A DNA stretch of 64,000 nucleotides from Flavobacterium sp. IMCC34852 (GCF_030643905.1 NZ_CP121446.1:1550001-1614000); one strand, 5' to 3'; positions 26,162-36,358 are shown, numbered from the stretch's first letter. Numbers and translations are program-made. Notes: generated by a model not told the origin, from the letters alone.

Positions 26162-27484
26162 TTACAATCGAATAATTAATTGTGTGCCATTATCTGTACC
26201 GCTTTTCAATTCCATTTTACCTCCGATGAGCGCTGTCCTTTTTTTAATATTGGTTATGCCTTGACCTATTTGTACCGTTTCGGGACTAAAACCGATACCA
26301 TCATCTTTCAAAGATAAAACGATATTGTTATCCTTTGAAAGTAATTCCACAAAAATGTTTTGACATTTGGAATGCTTGATACTGTTGTTGATGAATTCTT
26401 GTACAATTCTAATTAGAATGGATTTTTCCTGGTATTTTAAATTAGCAGAAAAACCGTTAGAGCTATAAATCACATTGCATTTCTTGAGTGCCTTAATTTT
26501 TTCGCACTCTTTTTCAATCAATTGGCTGATGGTGTTGACATCAATAGCATTGTCAATTAAAGATTTGGAAAGTTCACGCAATTCGGCAATCGATTCATTA
26601 ATGATTAAGCTGATGTTTTCGATGGTGTTATTTACTTGTGGCGCTTTGTTTTCAAACTCTAATTGTTGGGTATACAAACTGGCCAGTGTTAGTTTTTGGC
26701 CAATGTTGTCATGAATTTCACGACCTATGTGTTCAATAGTTTCTTGCTGAATTTCTTTTTGAGTGGTGAACAATTCTTGTTTATGGGCAACAGCCGTAAT
26801 TTCTTTTTCTTTTTCGATGCTGAAATACTTGTGGATAAGCGCTCCAACAAAACATAAATTCTCCAAAAAATAACCATAACAGAGATAGTCAAACCCGGTA
26901 TATTTGCTATAGCCGCTACTGCTAAAACTATCCCATAACGCTAAAAAACCACTAATGAAAACAAAGCTTACGGCGGCAAACAAGTACCTGAAAAATGTGC
27001 GGTCTAAGTTTTTAAAAAGATGGTAATAAAATAGGACCGAAAGTACCAAGATGATGATACGGGTAATCAGAAAATAGACAAAATCCCGACTGACAAATTT
27101 TGGAAAAGCTGCTACAATAATCAGATATATTACTGTAAAGTACAAAAAGGTTTTGTAAATGTTTTTTAGCTTTTTAAACTTAATATCTTCCATGACCATA
27201 GCAAAGTAGACAAAGCCGCAAAAGAAAAAATGACTAAGAACTTGTAAAATATCTACAGTTAGATTCAAAAGCAATCGTTCGTTTGATTTTTTGGGAAAAT
27301 CACCGGTGTTTTTGATGTAAACAATAGCCACAAAAGCAATAATCACCGATAAATACAATCCGTAAAACTTATAAATTCGGGAAGAAAAATAGGTGTTTAA
27401 AAACGTGGTAATCACGCCGGCCAAACTAAGAAAACCAATGGTGTAGAAACAAAGTTGAATAAAAAAAATATCATTTTTCAGCAT
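26162..27484 (-). CDS. Membrane sensor histidine kinase of the NarX/DesK type
   Basis: 440 residues. Seven hydrophobic segments occupy about 8-215, then a HisKA_3 helix with REIHDNIGQKL (phospho-acceptor His258) and a compact HATPase domain with DDGIGFSPE and GQGITNIKKRTALIGG. No periplasmic sensor domain is visible, so the signal is probably membrane-borne or internal. It is the partner of the response regulator that starts one base after its stop. Confidence 0.93.
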   Translation of the reverse strand: MLKNDIFFIQLCFYTIGFLSLAGVITTFLNTYFSSRIYKFYGLYLSVIIAFVAIVYIKNTGDFPKKSNERLLLNLTVDILQVLSHFFFCGFVYFAMVMEDIKFKKLKNIYKTFLYFTVIYLIIVAAFPKFVSRDFVYFLITRIIILVLSVLFYYHLFKNLDRTFFRYLFAAVSFVFISGFLALWDSFSSSGYSKYTGFDYLCYGYFLENLCFVGALIHKYFSIEKEKEITAVAHKQELFTTQKEIQQETIEHIGREIHDNIGQKLTLASLYTQQLEFENKAPQVNNTIENISLIINESIAELRELSKSLIDNAIDVNTISQLIEKECEKIKALKKCNVIYSSNGFSANLKYQEKSILIRIVQEFINNSIKHSKCQNIFVELLSKDNNIVLSLKDDGIGFSPETVQIGQGITNIKKRTALIGGKMELKSGTDNGTQLIIRL

Positions 27485-27889
27485 AGTCTGACTCGGTTAA
27501 GGTAAGTTTAGGCATAGCAACCAAAAGCTATGCACGCGCCACTTTGCGGATTTATAAAGAAACGATTACTTTTTTGATAAATCTCCGACAGGCATTTCTT
27601 TTTTTATCCGTTAAACAACGGTAATTTTATCGTTAATCAAACATACTAAATTTAGTTTTTTGCTCATAGTAATATTTTCAAAATCGCCTCAAATTTGAAG
27701 TTAGTTAGTCATGACAAATTTGCAATACTCAACGACTGTAGAGTTGTACTAAGGATTTTGAAAAATTAAAGTATGATTCGAGTGAGTGTTAATAGGAAAG
27801 TTGCAACTGAATATTGTGGTAATTTGAGTTGTTCATCAGAACCATAAGGTAAAAACCTTGTGGTTTTTTTGTTTTTACAAGTTTCTGAT
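27485..27889. other. 405-base gap with an orphan plus-strand terminator
   Basis: The only gap above 300 bases. No reading frame of note is present. It holds a hairpin GCATAGC...GCTATGC (about 27511-27533), CGTT-aaac-AACG (about 27610), and near its end a plus-strand terminator at 27840-27870. Both flanking genes are on the minus strand, so the terminator has no coding gene to serve; a small RNA is possible. Confidence 0.45.
27840..27870 (+). terminator. Rho-independent terminator without an upstream plus-strand gene
   Basis: Arms AACCATAAGG and CCTTGTGGTT (one G-T pair) around a 6-base A-rich loop, followed by a T-tract on the plus strand. On the minus strand there is no T-tract after the stem, so it is not a good terminator for meaB. 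Confidence 0.7.
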
Positions 27890-28972
27890 TTATTTAAAAT
27901 ACTGACCTAACAAATCCATGGCGGCTGCAAAAGGCGATAATTCGTCATTTTGTACCGCTTTTTTCTTTTGTTCCAATAAAGCTATAATCTCCGGATGGTG
28001 ATAAAAGTGGTTTTTTAATTGTTCATTGATGGTTTCCATCATCCAATATTGATTTTGCTCTTGGCGTTTTTCTCCAAAATATCCGTTGCTTTTTACCAAA
28101 GAAGAATACTCGGAAATCAAATCCCAAATAGCGTCAATCCCGGTTTTCTCATAAGCGCTGCAAGTGGTCACTTTAGGAATCCAACCCGAAGTTTTAGCCG
28201 GAAACAAATGCAATGCCCGATTGAATTCGGTTTTTGCCAATTTGGCTTTGGCTACATTATCGCCATCGGCTTTATTAATCACAATAGCATCGGCCATTTC
28301 CATTATGCCGCGTTTGATGCCTTGCAATTCATCGCCGGCGCCCGAAATTTTTAATAGTAAAAAGAAATCCACCATGCTGTGAACCGCCGTTTCGCTTTGT
28401 CCGACACCAACGGTTTCAATCACAATCGTATCAAATCCGGCCGCTTCACAAAGTATTATGGTTTCTCTCGTTTTTCGAGCGACTCCGCCAAGTGTTTCAC
28501 CCGAAGCACTCGGTCGAATATAGGCGTTCTTGTCTTTGACCAATTCTTCCATTCGGGTTTTATCGCCCAAAATACTGCCGTGCGATATGGTACTACTCGG
28601 GTCAACTGCCAAAACAGCAACTTTTTTACCCATTGCGGTCAAATGTTTTCCAAAGGCTTCAATAAACGTGCTTTTTCCAACACCCGGAACACCGGTTATA
28701 CCTATTCGCAACGATTGATTAGCATGTGGCAAACAAGCTGCGATAATTTCATTGGCTTTCATCAAATGATCGAGATTGGTGCTTTCTACCAAAGTGATGG
28801 CCCGACTTAAAGCCGAAATATCACCTGATAGAATTCCGGAAATCAATGTTGCTGCAGAAGGTTGTGTTTTGCGGCTACGTACCACTTTATCCAAAGCCGT
28901 TTTGCTGATGCTTTCCGGTTGCGGAATGCCGTCTTTTTCATGCAGTGCCGTTTTTTTTGAATTATTTTCCAA
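27890..28972 (-). CDS. meaB: Methylmalonyl-CoA mutase-associated GTPase
   Basis: 360 residues. P-loop GITGVPGVGKST (91-102), the ArgK/MeaB stretch VAVLAVDPSSTISHGSILGDKTRM and FLLLKISGAGDELQGIKRGIMEMAD with NKADGDN for guanine contact. The family loads and protects adenosylcobalamin in methylmalonyl-CoA mutase. TTG start: no ATG is available before residue 71. The mutase itself is outside the window, but a PduO-type adenosyltransferase is at 36526-37095. Confidence 0.95.
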   Translation of the reverse strand: MENNSKKTALHEKDGIPQPESISKTALDKVVRSRKTQPSAATLISGILSGDISALSRAITLVESTNLDHLMKANEIIAACLPHANQSLRIGITGVPGVGKSTFIEAFGKHLTAMGKKVAVLAVDPSSTISHGSILGDKTRMEELVKDKNAYIRPSASGETLGGVARKTRETIILCEAAGFDTIVIETVGVGQSETAVHSMVDFFLLLKISGAGDELQGIKRGIMEMADAIVINKADGDNVAKAKLAKTEFNRALHLFPAKTSGWIPKVTTCSAYEKTGIDAIWDLISEYSSLVKSNGYFGEKRQEQNQYWMMETINEQLKNHFYHHPEIIALLEQKKKAVQNDELSPFAAAMDLLGQYFK

Positions 28973-29051
28973 ATAGCAGTAATGTTAGTGAGGTTTGTCT
29001 TAATGATTTGCTAAAATTACTAAATGTTATTTTAATGACTGATATATATAG

Positions 29052-29059
29052 TATTTTTG
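29052..29059 (+). promoter_or_regulatory. Promoter -7 box of the Fsr-like MFS gene
   Basis: TATTTTTG, 19 bases before the ATG at 29078; the leader would be about 12 bases long. Confidence 0.45.
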
Positions 29060-29077
29060 TATCGTTAAAAATGAAAA

Positions 29078-30292
29078 ATGGAAATCGAAACTACGCTTTC
29101 AACAGGAAAAAAGAATAACGAGTTAGTTCAAAAAACGGTTTATTCCATCCTTTTTTCGATTAGTTTTGCCCACTTGCTTAATGATTTAATCCAAGCCATT
29201 ATCCCTTCGGTTTATCCCATTTTAAAGCAAAATTATAATTTGTCATTTGCCCAAATCGGTCTGATTACGTTTGCGTTTCAATTAACAGCTTCTATATTCC
29301 AGCCTTTCGTAGGGTATTACACTGATAAGCATCCGAAACCTTTTTCACAGATTTATGGGATGCTTTTTTCCTTGGCCGGAATTATCTCCATTTCGTTTGC
29401 GAATAATTTTTATTGGATATTACTATCGGTAATGCTCATCGGAACCGGTTCGTCTATTTTTCATCCCGAATCGGCGCGTATTTCCAATTTAGCCGCCGGT
29501 GGCAGAAGAGGTTTGGCCCAATCTATTTTTCAGGTTGGCGGTAATTTCGGAACTGCGCTCGGACCATTGTTAGTAGCTTTAATTGTGGTGCCACATTCCC
29601 AAGTGTATATTCTTTGGTTCATCATCGCGGCGACTTTAGGACTGGGAATTATCAGCAAAATAGCCTTTTGGTACCGAGATCACCTAATTCACAGACAGCC
29701 CAAAAAAGTTGTCTTTGCCGATTTCCAACGATTGTCCAAAAGCAAAGTAAAATGGGCGATTGCCATCTTGTTGATCGTTATTTTCTCTAAATTTTTCTAC
29801 TCAGCGAGTTTATCTACTTATTACACTTTTTATGTCATGGACAAGTTTCATTTGTCTATCAAAGAAGCCCAATACCACATGTTTATTTACCTGATAGCCT
29901 ATGCGGCCGGAACTATATTGGGTGGACCTTTGGGCGATAAAATAGGTAGAAAATATGTGATTTGGTTGTCGGTTTTCGGAGCCACGCCTTTTGCTTTATT
30001 GTTGCCTTATGTCAATTTGTTTTGGACCGATGTTTTAATGATTATCATCGGAATCATCATTTCTTCGGCTTTCCCGGCGATATTGGTTTATGCCCAAGAA
30101 TTATTACCCAGAAAACTGGGGATGATTTCCGGTCTGTTCTATGGCTTTGCCTTCGGAATGGGCGCTTTAGGTTCGGCTTTACTGGGTACTTTAGCCGATT
30201 ACACTTCAATTCAATACGTGTATCACGTTTGTTCTTTCTTGCCGTTGATTGGGATTATTTGTTACTTTCTTCCCAATTTAAAGAAAAAATAG
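29078..30292 (+). CDS. MFS transporter, fosmidomycin-resistance (Fsr)-like
   Basis: 404 residues, twelve membrane segments. HLLNDLIQAIIPSVYPILKQNYNLSFAQIGLITF and FQPFVGYYTDKHPKPF are typical of the Fsr branch, as is HPESARISNLAAGGRRGLAQSIFQVGGNFG. Fsr exports fosmidomycin in E. coli; here the natural substrate is unknown. The ATG at 29078 is used; another ATG 7 bases earlier is out of frame. Copy B of the dispersed element starts immediately after its stop. Confidence 0.92.
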   Translation: MEIETTLSTGKKNNELVQKTVYSILFSISFAHLLNDLIQAIIPSVYPILKQNYNLSFAQIGLITFAFQLTASIFQPFVGYYTDKHPKPFSQIYGMLFSLAGIISISFANNFYWILLSVMLIGTGSSIFHPESARISNLAAGGRRGLAQSIFQVGGNFGTALGPLLVALIVVPHSQVYILWFIIAATLGLGIISKIAFWYRDHLIHRQPKKVVFADFQRLSKSKVKWAIAILLIVIFSKFFYSASLSTYYTFYVMDKFHLSIKEAQYHMFIYLIAYAAGTILGGPLGDKIGRKYVIWLSVFGATPFALLLPYVNLFWTDVLMIIIGIIISSAFPAILVYAQELLPRKLGMISGLFYGFAFGMGALGSALLGTLADYTSIQYVYHVCSFLPLIGIICYFLPNLKKK

Positions 30293-30370
30293 GAGCGAAT
30301 GGTTCGGGCATTTTGGGAATCCTTATTCCTGCTGTCCATTCTGCAAGGCGCCATTCCCATCAGGGCTAAA
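30293..30370 (+). repeat. Dispersed structured element, copy B
   Basis: Starts with GAGCGAATGGTTCGGG directly after the MFS stop codon and ends with CCCATCAGGGCTAAA. It agrees over nearly its whole length with copy C at 37172-37252 (minus strand); GCTGTCCATTCTGCAAGGCG and the next 20 bases are identical. The first 13 bases can form a small hairpin. Confidence 0.85.
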
Positions 30371-30425
30371 AACGATTTGTCTTTTTCTTTTGGAATCGCT
30401 ACATTTACTTCTCAATTTTTATGCG

Positions 30426-31829
30426 ATGTCACTCAATCCCGAAATCATTCAAAAGCTCACCACGATTGTAGGTGAACACTATATTTTTTCCGATCAAGAA
30501 ACCCGAAACCATTATGGTCACGACGAAACCGAAGACTATGTTTTTCCGCCAAGTGTTGTCCTAAAACCCGCCAATGCTCAGGAAATTTCAGCCATCTTGA
30601 AAGTAGCCAACGATTATAAAATTCCAACCACACCTATTGGAGCACGAACCGGTTTGAGCGGTGGTGCTTTGAGCATTTACCAAGGCATCGGACTGTCAAT
30701 GGAACGTTTCAATAAGATTATTGAAATCGACGAACAAAACTTGCAAGTAACGGTTGAACCGGCTGTGATTACGCAGGTTTTACGTGAAGCCGTGGCCGAA
30801 AAAGGCTTGTTTTATCCGGTTGACCCAAGCAGTATGGGCAGCTGTTGGATTGGTGGTAATATCGCCGAAAATTCCGGTGGCGCTCGAGCGGTAAAATATG
30901 GTGTGACTAAAGATTATGTGCTCAACTTAGAAGTGGTTTTGCCCAACGGAGCCATCATTTGGACCGGCGCCAATACACTTAAAAATTCTACCGGTTATAA
31001 TTTGACGCAATTGATGGTCGGAAGTGAAGGAACGCTTGGCGTAATTACCAAAGCAGTTTTAAAGCTTTTGCCCAAAAACAATCATAATGTGCTAATGTTA
31101 GTACCGTTTTACAAAGCTAACGAAGCCTGTGAAGCCGTATCAGCCATTTTCCGCGCCGGAATTGTACCAAGTGCATTGGAATTCATGGAACGCGATGCGA
31201 TTGATTGGACGCTGCAATTTGTGGAAGGCATAAGTGTAACCATAAAACCGGAACACCAAGCGCATTTGTTGATAGAAGTCGATGGAAATTATCCCGAGAT
31301 TTTGATGCAGGAAGCCGAAAAAATCATGACTGTTGTAGAACAATTTGAGATAGATGAAGTTTTATATGCCGACACCGAAGACGAGAAAAATGCGTTATGG
31401 AAAATGCGTCGTTCCGTAGCGGAAGCCGTCAAAGCCAATTCTATTTACAAAGAAGAAGATACGGTTGTACCCCGATTCATGTTGCCCGAATTATTATCAG
31501 GAATCAAGAAAATAGGTGCGAAGTATGGTTTTAAATCAGTTTGTTATGGTCATGCCGGTGATGGGAATTTACACGTAAACATCATCAAAGGCGATATGAC
31601 GGATGACAATTGGCAGACCCAAGTTCCATTAGGTATCCGAGAAATTTTTGAATTGACAGTTTCACTCAAAGGCACTTTATCCGGCGAACACGGCATCGGA
31701 TATGTACAAAAAAACTTTATGGATATTGCTTTCAGCAGAACCCATTTAGAATTAATGGAAAGCATTAAACGTGTTTTTGACCCGAATAATATCTTAAATC
31801 CCGGAAAGATTTTCCCAGATGAATTATAA
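30426..31829 (+). CDS. FAD-linked oxidase, GlcD/D-lactate dehydrogenase-like
   Basis: 467 residues from the ATG at 30426 (a TTG at 30390 would add 12 residues of no family likeness). FAD_binding_4 domain with PTTPIGARTGLSGGA and PVDPSSMGSCWIGGNIAENSGG, then the FAD-oxidase C-terminal domain with YGHAGDGNLHVNI and SGEHGIGYVQK. The family oxidises 2-hydroxyacids such as glycolate or D-lactate. No partner GlcE/GlcF subunit or Fe-S domain is next to it. Confidence 0.93.
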   Translation: MSLNPEIIQKLTTIVGEHYIFSDQETRNHYGHDETEDYVFPPSVVLKPANAQEISAILKVANDYKIPTTPIGARTGLSGGALSIYQGIGLSMERFNKIIEIDEQNLQVTVEPAVITQVLREAVAEKGLFYPVDPSSMGSCWIGGNIAENSGGARAVKYGVTKDYVLNLEVVLPNGAIIWTGANTLKNSTGYNLTQLMVGSEGTLGVITKAVLKLLPKNNHNVLMLVPFYKANEACEAVSAIFRAGIVPSALEFMERDAIDWTLQFVEGISVTIKPEHQAHLLIEVDGNYPEILMQEAEKIMTVVEQFEIDEVLYADTEDEKNALWKMRRSVAEAVKANSIYKEEDTVVPRFMLPELLSGIKKIGAKYGFKSVCYGHAGDGNLHVNIIKGDMTDDNWQTQVPLGIREIFELTVSLKGTLSGEHGIGYVQKNFMDIAFSRTHLELMESIKRVFDPNNILNPGKIFPDEL

Positions 31830-31833
31830 AAGT

Positions 31834-31861
31834 AAAGCCCTGAAAACTCAGGGCTTTTTTT
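31834..31861 (+). terminator. Terminator of the FAD oxidase gene
   Basis: AAAGCCCTGA-aaac-TCAGGGCTTT followed by T's, five bases past the stop codon. The T-tract also overlaps the stop codon of the small Lys-rich gene on the other strand. Confidence 0.9.
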
Positions 31862-31970
31862 AATCTCTTTTCGGGTTTTGTTTTTTGTTTCTTTTCTCCT
31901 CTTTTTTTTCTTTTGCGGTCTTCAGAGGTTCTTTTTTTACCGCTTTTTGAACGTCTTTTCCTTTTGCCAT
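31860..31970 (-). CDS. Small lysine-rich hypothetical protein
   Basis: 36 residues: starts MAKGKDVQKAVKKEPLKTAK and continues with charged residues to NPKRD. Nearly half of it is lysine or arginine, with glutamate as the main acidic residue. Composition, clean ATG and the recurrent MAKGKDVQKA opening, familiar from short flavobacterial proteins, support a real gene. A nucleic-acid or ribosome-associated role is only a guess. It lies between convergent and co-directional neighbours with its stop inside the T-tract of the FAD oxidase terminator. Confidence 0.6.
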   Translation of the reverse strand: MAKGKDVQKAVKKEPLKTAKEKKEEKRNKKQNPKRD

Positions 31971-32018
31971 GGTATATATTTTTTAGTTTGGTATCAAATG
32001 ATATAAGTAAAGGTAAAA

Positions 32019-32606
32019 CTATTTATTCAAACCCAAAGCCGATTTTACATTTTCCTCAAACAAGGCATTAAAAGCTGCTAATTGTTCGGCATTGTCAAAA
32101 TTGAAAAACTTCCATTCGCCATTAGTGGTTTCATCCCAAACGGCTACATAAGTTGTCATTTTTTTTACATTAAAACTGTTTCTGTTGGGTTCAAAAGTAA
32201 CCTCTTTGGTATTGTTGACTTCTTGTAGCCAAGTATTCTTTTCAGTCGCTTGTTCTGTGGTTAATTTGGTTTCAAAAAAATAACGCTTCGGAATACGAAT
32301 GCTTATCACACAAAACGATTTCTCGTTTATTTTTTTTATGGGCGCATATTGCAGCGGAACATTTTGCAATTGGTACCGCAAACGGTATTCCTCATTTTCA
32401 TAGTGAAGTTCTGTTTTCTCCAACATGATTTCCTTGCCAATATTCGAAACCATTGGTGGATACGATAATTGCACAATCGCTTCAAAATCCATTAAAAAAT
32501 TGGCTTCATAAAGCTTTTGTGCTGACGTTTTTAACGTTTCAATACTTTGTGAAAAGCTGTTGCAAGTGAGGAATAAAAACAGTAATGTGAGATATTTTGA
32601 TTTCAT
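32019..32606 (-). CDS. Secreted hypothetical protein
   Basis: 195 residues with a signal peptide (MKSKYLTLLFLFLTCNSFSQ). The mature part contains IETLKTSAQKLYEANFLMDFEAIVQLSYPPMV and WDETTNGEWKFFNFDNAEQLAAFNALF, a pattern of small NTF2-like or lumazine-binding-like proteins, though no family is certain. Its promoter box at 32625-32632 merges with the terminator of secA, the gene before it on the same strand. Confidence 0.75.
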   Translation of the reverse strand: MKSKYLTLLFLFLTCNSFSQSIETLKTSAQKLYEANFLMDFEAIVQLSYPPMVSNIGKEIMLEKTELHYENEEYRLRYQLQNVPLQYAPIKKINEKSFCVISIRIPKRYFFETKLTTEQATEKNTWLQEVNNTKEVTFEPNRNSFNVKKMTTYVAVWDETTNGEWKFFNFDNAEQLAAFNALFEENVKSALGLNK

Positions 32607-32624
32607 AAATATTTAATCTTTACT

Positions 32625-32632
32625 CAAATATA
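32625..32632 (-). promoter_or_regulatory. Promoter -7 box of the secreted hypothetical gene
   Basis: TATATTTG on the minus strand, 19 bases before the start codon, directly continuing the T-tract of the secA terminator. Confidence 0.5.
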
Positions 32633-32636
32633 AAAA

Positions 32637-32666
32637 AATCCCCAACAGTTTGAACCGTTGAGGATT
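32637..32666 (-). terminator. Terminator of secA
   Basis: Arms AATCCCCAAC and GTTGAGGATT (one mismatch), loop of 10; the minus strand then reads TTTTTTT. It lies 27 bases past the secA stop. Confidence 0.8.
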
Positions 32667-32692
32667 ATATTCTTAAGGATACATTTTGAAAT

Positions 32693-35600
32693 CTAGTCGT
32701 TTACCAAAATCCATTCACCGGAAGCCAACATGCTTTCGGCTTTTTTGTATTTGGTGGTTTCGGTTTTACCGCTCATCACGTGTTTGATAGTTACAGTGTC
32801 GTTACGGTTGATCTTCGGAGTTTCTCTCACGATGGTTTCCGTTACTTGTGGACGTTGTTGCGTTTGACCGGCTTCGCGATTAACACTTTCACTGCTTTCG
32901 ATTTCGTCTTTGCTTTCGGTGTAATTTTGTTTTTCACGGACTTGTCGCGCTTCCCGAATGTTTTGGTTTTGCTGCGGTAAATCGCCTTTGAACAAGAACG
33001 AGATTACTTCTTTATTCACACCGTCTAACATGGCGCTAAACAATTTGAAAGCTTCCAATTTGTAAATCAGCAACGGATCTTTTTGTTCGTGAACGGCCAA
33101 TTGTACCGATTGTTTTAACTCGTCCATTTTGCGCAAGTGTTTTTTCCAAGCTTCGTCAACTATGGCCAAAGTGATATTTTTTTCGAAATCGGCTACCAAT
33201 TGTGCTCCGTTTGAATCAAATGCTTTTTTCAAATCGGTTACCACATTTAAGGTTTTAATACCGTCAGAAAAAGGAACAACAATGCGCTCAAATTTATTGC
33301 CTTCTTTTTGGTAAACATCAGCTATAATTGGGAAAGCTTCTCGAGCGCTTCTTTCGGTTTTTTCGGTGTAATAGGCCAAAGCCACTTTATACACTTTACC
33401 CGTAATTTCCATTTCGGATAATTTCTCAAATTCGCTTTCCGATACCGGTGAAGTGATAGAGAAGTAACGAATCAATTCAAACTCGAAGTTTTTATAGTCA
33501 TTTTTGCCTTTGTTTTCACTTACGATTAATTCGCAAGTGTCATACATCATGTTGGCAATATCCAGTTTCAAACGTTCTCCGTGCAAAGCATGACGACGGC
33601 GTTTGTAAACCACTTCACGTTGGGCATTCATTACGTCATCATATTCTAACAAACGTTTACGAGTACCGAAGTTGTTTTCTTCTACTTTTTTCTGAGCACG
33701 TTCAATCGATTTGGTCATCATGGAATGCTGAATTACTTCACCTTCTTTCAATCCCATTCGGTCCATAATTTTCGCTACTCTGTCTGAACCGAACAAACGC
33801 ATTAGGTTGTCTTCCAAAGACACATAAAACTGGGAACTTCCCGGATCACCTTGACGACCGGCACGACCGCGCAACTGACGATCCACACGTCGCGAATCGT
33901 GGCGTTCTGTACCTATGATGGCCAAACCTCCGGCTGCTTTTACTTCGGGCGTTAGTTTGATATCCGTTCCACGACCGGCCATGTTAGTTGCGATGGTTAC
34001 AACACCTGGTTTTCCGGCTTCGGCAACGATTTCGGCTTCTTTTTTGTGCATTTTAGCATTCAAAACGTTGTGGGCAACACCGCGCATTTTCAACATACGG
34101 CTTAATAATTCAGAAATCTCAACCGAGGTTGTTCCAATCAATACCGGACGACCGGCTTGCGATAATTGGGTTACGTCTTCGATAACGGCGTTGAATTTTT
34201 CACGAACCGAACGGTAAATTAAATCTTCACGGTCAATTCTTGAAATGCCTTTATTGGTTGGGATTTCTACTACATCTAATTTATAAATCTGCCATAACTC
34301 ACCGGCTTCGGTAACCGCGGTTCCGGTCATACCAGCCAATTTGCTGTACATGCGGAAATAATTCTGCAGTGTAATGGTAGCAAAAGTTTGCGTAGCCGCC
34401 TCAATGGTTACATTTTCTTTGGCTTCAATGGCTTGGTGCAATCCGTCAGAATAACGACGGCCATCCATGATACGACCGGTTTGCTCATCTACAATAAGAA
34501 TTTTATTGTCCATGATAACATACTCGGTGTCTTTTTCGAACAAAGTGTAGGCTTTTAACAATTGCGTAAGCGTGTGGATTCTTTCTGATTTTACACTGAA
34601 ATCTTGAAATAATTTCTCTTTGGCTTCCGCTTCTTGGTCTTTTTCCAAGTTTTGTTTTTCGATATTGGCAATTTCAGTTCCGATATCCGGTAACACGAAG
34701 AAATCTTCTGAAGTATCTTTAGATAAGAATTTGATTCCGTTATCGGTCAATTCTACCTGGTTGTTTTTCTCTTCGATTACAAAATACATGGCTTCATCCA
34801 CTTCCGGCATTCTGCGGTTGTTGTCTGACATGTATTCGTTTTCGGTTTTTTGAAGCAATTGCTTGATTCCTTCTTCACTCAAAAACTTGATTAAAGCTTT
34901 GTTTTTAGGCAACGAACGGTAAGCTCTTAACAATTGGAAACCGCCGTCTTTGGTATTGCCTTCTTTAATTAAACGTTTGGCTTCTGTTAAAAATCCGTTG
35001 GCCAATTGACGTTGTAAATTGTATAAGTTTTCAATTTTTGGTTTCAATTCATTGAACTCATGGCGGTCGCCATCAGGTACCGGACCTGAGATAATCAACG
35101 GAGTTCTCGCATCATCAATCAATACCGAATCCACCTCGTCGACAATCGCGTAGTTGTGTTTTCTTTGTACCAAATCTTCGGGAGAATGCGCCATGTTATC
35201 ACGCAAGTAGTCGAATCCAAATTCGTTATTGGTTCCATAAGTGATATCGGCTTCGTAAGCTTTTCTACGTGCATCAGAGTTAGGTGAGTGATTGTCGATA
35301 CAATCAACAGTCAATCCGTGGAATTCGAATAATGGCGCTTTCCAAGTGCTGTCACGTTTGGCCAAATAGTCATTCACGGTTACTAAGTGAACACCATTTC
35401 CGGTCAAAGCGTTTAAGTAGAGTGGAAGTGTTGCCACTAAAGTTTTTCCTTCACCGGTTTGCATCTCGGCAATTTTTCCTTCGTGTAAAACGATACCACC
35501 GATTAATTGTACATCGTAATGCACCATATCCCAAGTAATTTCTTTTCCGGCAGCGTTCCAAGAATTGGCCCAAATCGCTTGGTCACCATCGAGTGTGATA

Positions 35601-36037
35601 TATGATTTGGTAGCCGAAAGTTCTCGGTCTTTTGGCGTAGCGGTTACGGTAATAGTTGTATTTTCCTTGAAACGACGTGCGGTTTCTTTGATTACAGCAA
35701 AAGCATCCGGAAGTATTTCGCTCAATACTTTTTCGGAGATTTCATAAGCTTCTTTTTCAAGAGCATCAATAGCGTTGTAGATGTCTTCTCTTTTGTCGAT
35801 ATCGGCCGTGTTTTCGGCTTCTTTTTTTTTGGCTTCAATCTCAGCGTCTTGTTTGGCGCGGGCTTGTTTTATTTTTTCTTTGAACTCGGTTGTTTTGGCT
35901 CTCAGTTCATCGTGTGACAAAGCGGCTAAAACGGGTTCTAAAGCTTTTATTTTAGTGATATAGGGCTGCGTTGCTTTGACGTCTTTTTGCGATTTATCGC
36001 CTACAAAAGCTTTGATAATGCTATTAATGAAACTCAT
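32693..36037 (-). CDS. secA: Preprotein translocase ATPase SecA
   Basis: 1114 residues, the long Bacteroidota form. Walker [11 protein letters not shown] is at 191-200, [19 protein letters not shown] marks NBD1, and [12 protein letters not shown] and [16 protein letters not shown] mark NBD2. It carries insertions in the N-terminal region ([16 protein letters not shown]) and in NBD1 ([23 protein letters not shown] to [14 protein letters not shown]). The C-terminus ends [19 protein letters not shown] and has no Cys-rich zinc motif, so SecB or phospholipid contact by that motif is absent. It drives protein export through SecYEG. Promoter box at 36075-36082. Confidence 0.98.
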   Translation of the reverse strand: MSFINSIIKAFVGDKSQKDVKATQPYITKIKALEPVLAALSHDELRAKTTEFKEKIKQARAKQDAEIEAKKKEAENTADIDKREDIYNAIDALEKEAYEISEKVLSEILPDAFAVIKETARRFKENTTITVTATPKDRELSATKSYITLDGDQAIWANSWNAAGKEITWDMVHYDVQLIGGIVLHEGKIAEMQTGEGKTLVATLPLYLNALTGNGVHLVTVNDYLAKRDSTWKAPLFEFHGLTVDCIDNHSPNSDARRKAYEADITYGTNNEFGFDYLRDNMAHSPEDLVQRKHNYAIVDEVDSVLIDDARTPLIISGPVPDGDRHEFNELKPKIENLYNLQRQLANGFLTEAKRLIKEGNTKDGGFQLLRAYRSLPKNKALIKFLSEEGIKQLLQKTENEYMSDNNRRMPEVDEAMYFVIEEKNNQVELTDNGIKFLSKDTSEDFFVLPDIGTEIANIEKQNLEKDQEAEAKEKLFQDFSVKSERIHTLTQLLKAYTLFEKDTEYVIMDNKILIVDEQTGRIMDGRRYSDGLHQAIEAKENVTIEAATQTFATITLQNYFRMYSKLAGMTGTAVTEAGELWQIYKLDVVEIPTNKGISRIDREDLIYRSVREKFNAVIEDVTQLSQAGRPVLIGTTSVEISELLSRMLKMRGVAHNVLNAKMHKKEAEIVAEAGKPGVVTIATNMAGRGTDIKLTPEVKAAGGLAIIGTERHDSRRVDRQLRGRAGRQGDPGSSQFYVSLEDNLMRLFGSDRVAKIMDRMGLKEGEVIQHSMMTKSIERAQKKVEENNFGTRKRLLEYDDVMNAQREVVYKRRRHALHGERLKLDIANMMYDTCELIVSENKGKNDYKNFEFELIRYFSITSPVSESEFEKLSEMEITGKVYKVALAYYTEKTERSAREAFPIIADVYQKEGNKFERIVVPFSDGIKTLNVVTDLKKAFDSNGAQLVADFEKNITLAIVDEAWKKHLRKMDELKQSVQLAVHEQKDPLLIYKLEAFKLFSAMLDGVNKEVISFLFKGDLPQQNQNIREARQVREKQNYTESKDEIESSESVNREAGQTQQRPQVTETIVRETPKINRNDTVTIKHVMSGKTETTKYKKAESMLASGEWILVND

Positions 36038-36074
36038 ATTGTATTTGTGTTTTTATTCCTTGCGTAAAGGAGTG

Positions 36075-36082
36075 CAAATTTA
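36075..36082 (-). promoter_or_regulatory. Promoter -7 box of secA
   Basis: TAAATTTG on the minus strand, 38 bases before the start codon; predicted leader about 30 bases. Confidence 0.55.
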
Positions 36083-36136
36083 AACAAAAAAAAAGCCCTA
36101 AACGGACTTTTTTCTTTGTTGTGATTGTTTATTTTT

Positions 36137-36358
36137 TTAATATTCATCCTCGTTCCAAAGGTAATCTTCGTCTGTTGGATAATCCGGCCAAATCTCTTCC
36201 ATTGATTCGTAGATTTCACCTTCGTCTTCTATCGATTGTAAATTCTCTACTACTTCTAGCGGAGCTCCTGTTCGTATAGCATAGTCGATAAGTTCATCTT
36301 TGGTAGCTGGCCAAGGCGCATCACTTAAATAGGATGCTAATTCTAATGTCCAATACAT
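36137..36358 (-). CDS. DUF2795 domain protein
   Basis: 73 residues. TLELASYLSDAPWPATKDELIDYAIRTGAPLEVVENLQSI matches DUF2795, a small helical domain, followed by an acidic tail (EDEGEIYESMEEIWPDYPTDEDYLWNEDEY). Function unknown. It lies about 100 bases upstream of secA on the same strand; secA has its own promoter box in between. Confidence 0.85.
   Translation of the reverse strand: MYWTLELASYLSDAPWPATKDELIDYAIRTGAPLEVVENLQSIEDEGEIYESMEEIWPDYPTDEDYLWNEDEY

Noticed and set aside
30390-30425. TTG start giving a 12-residue longer FAD oxidase
   Set aside because: The added residues do not resemble the family, and an ATG in good context is at 30426.
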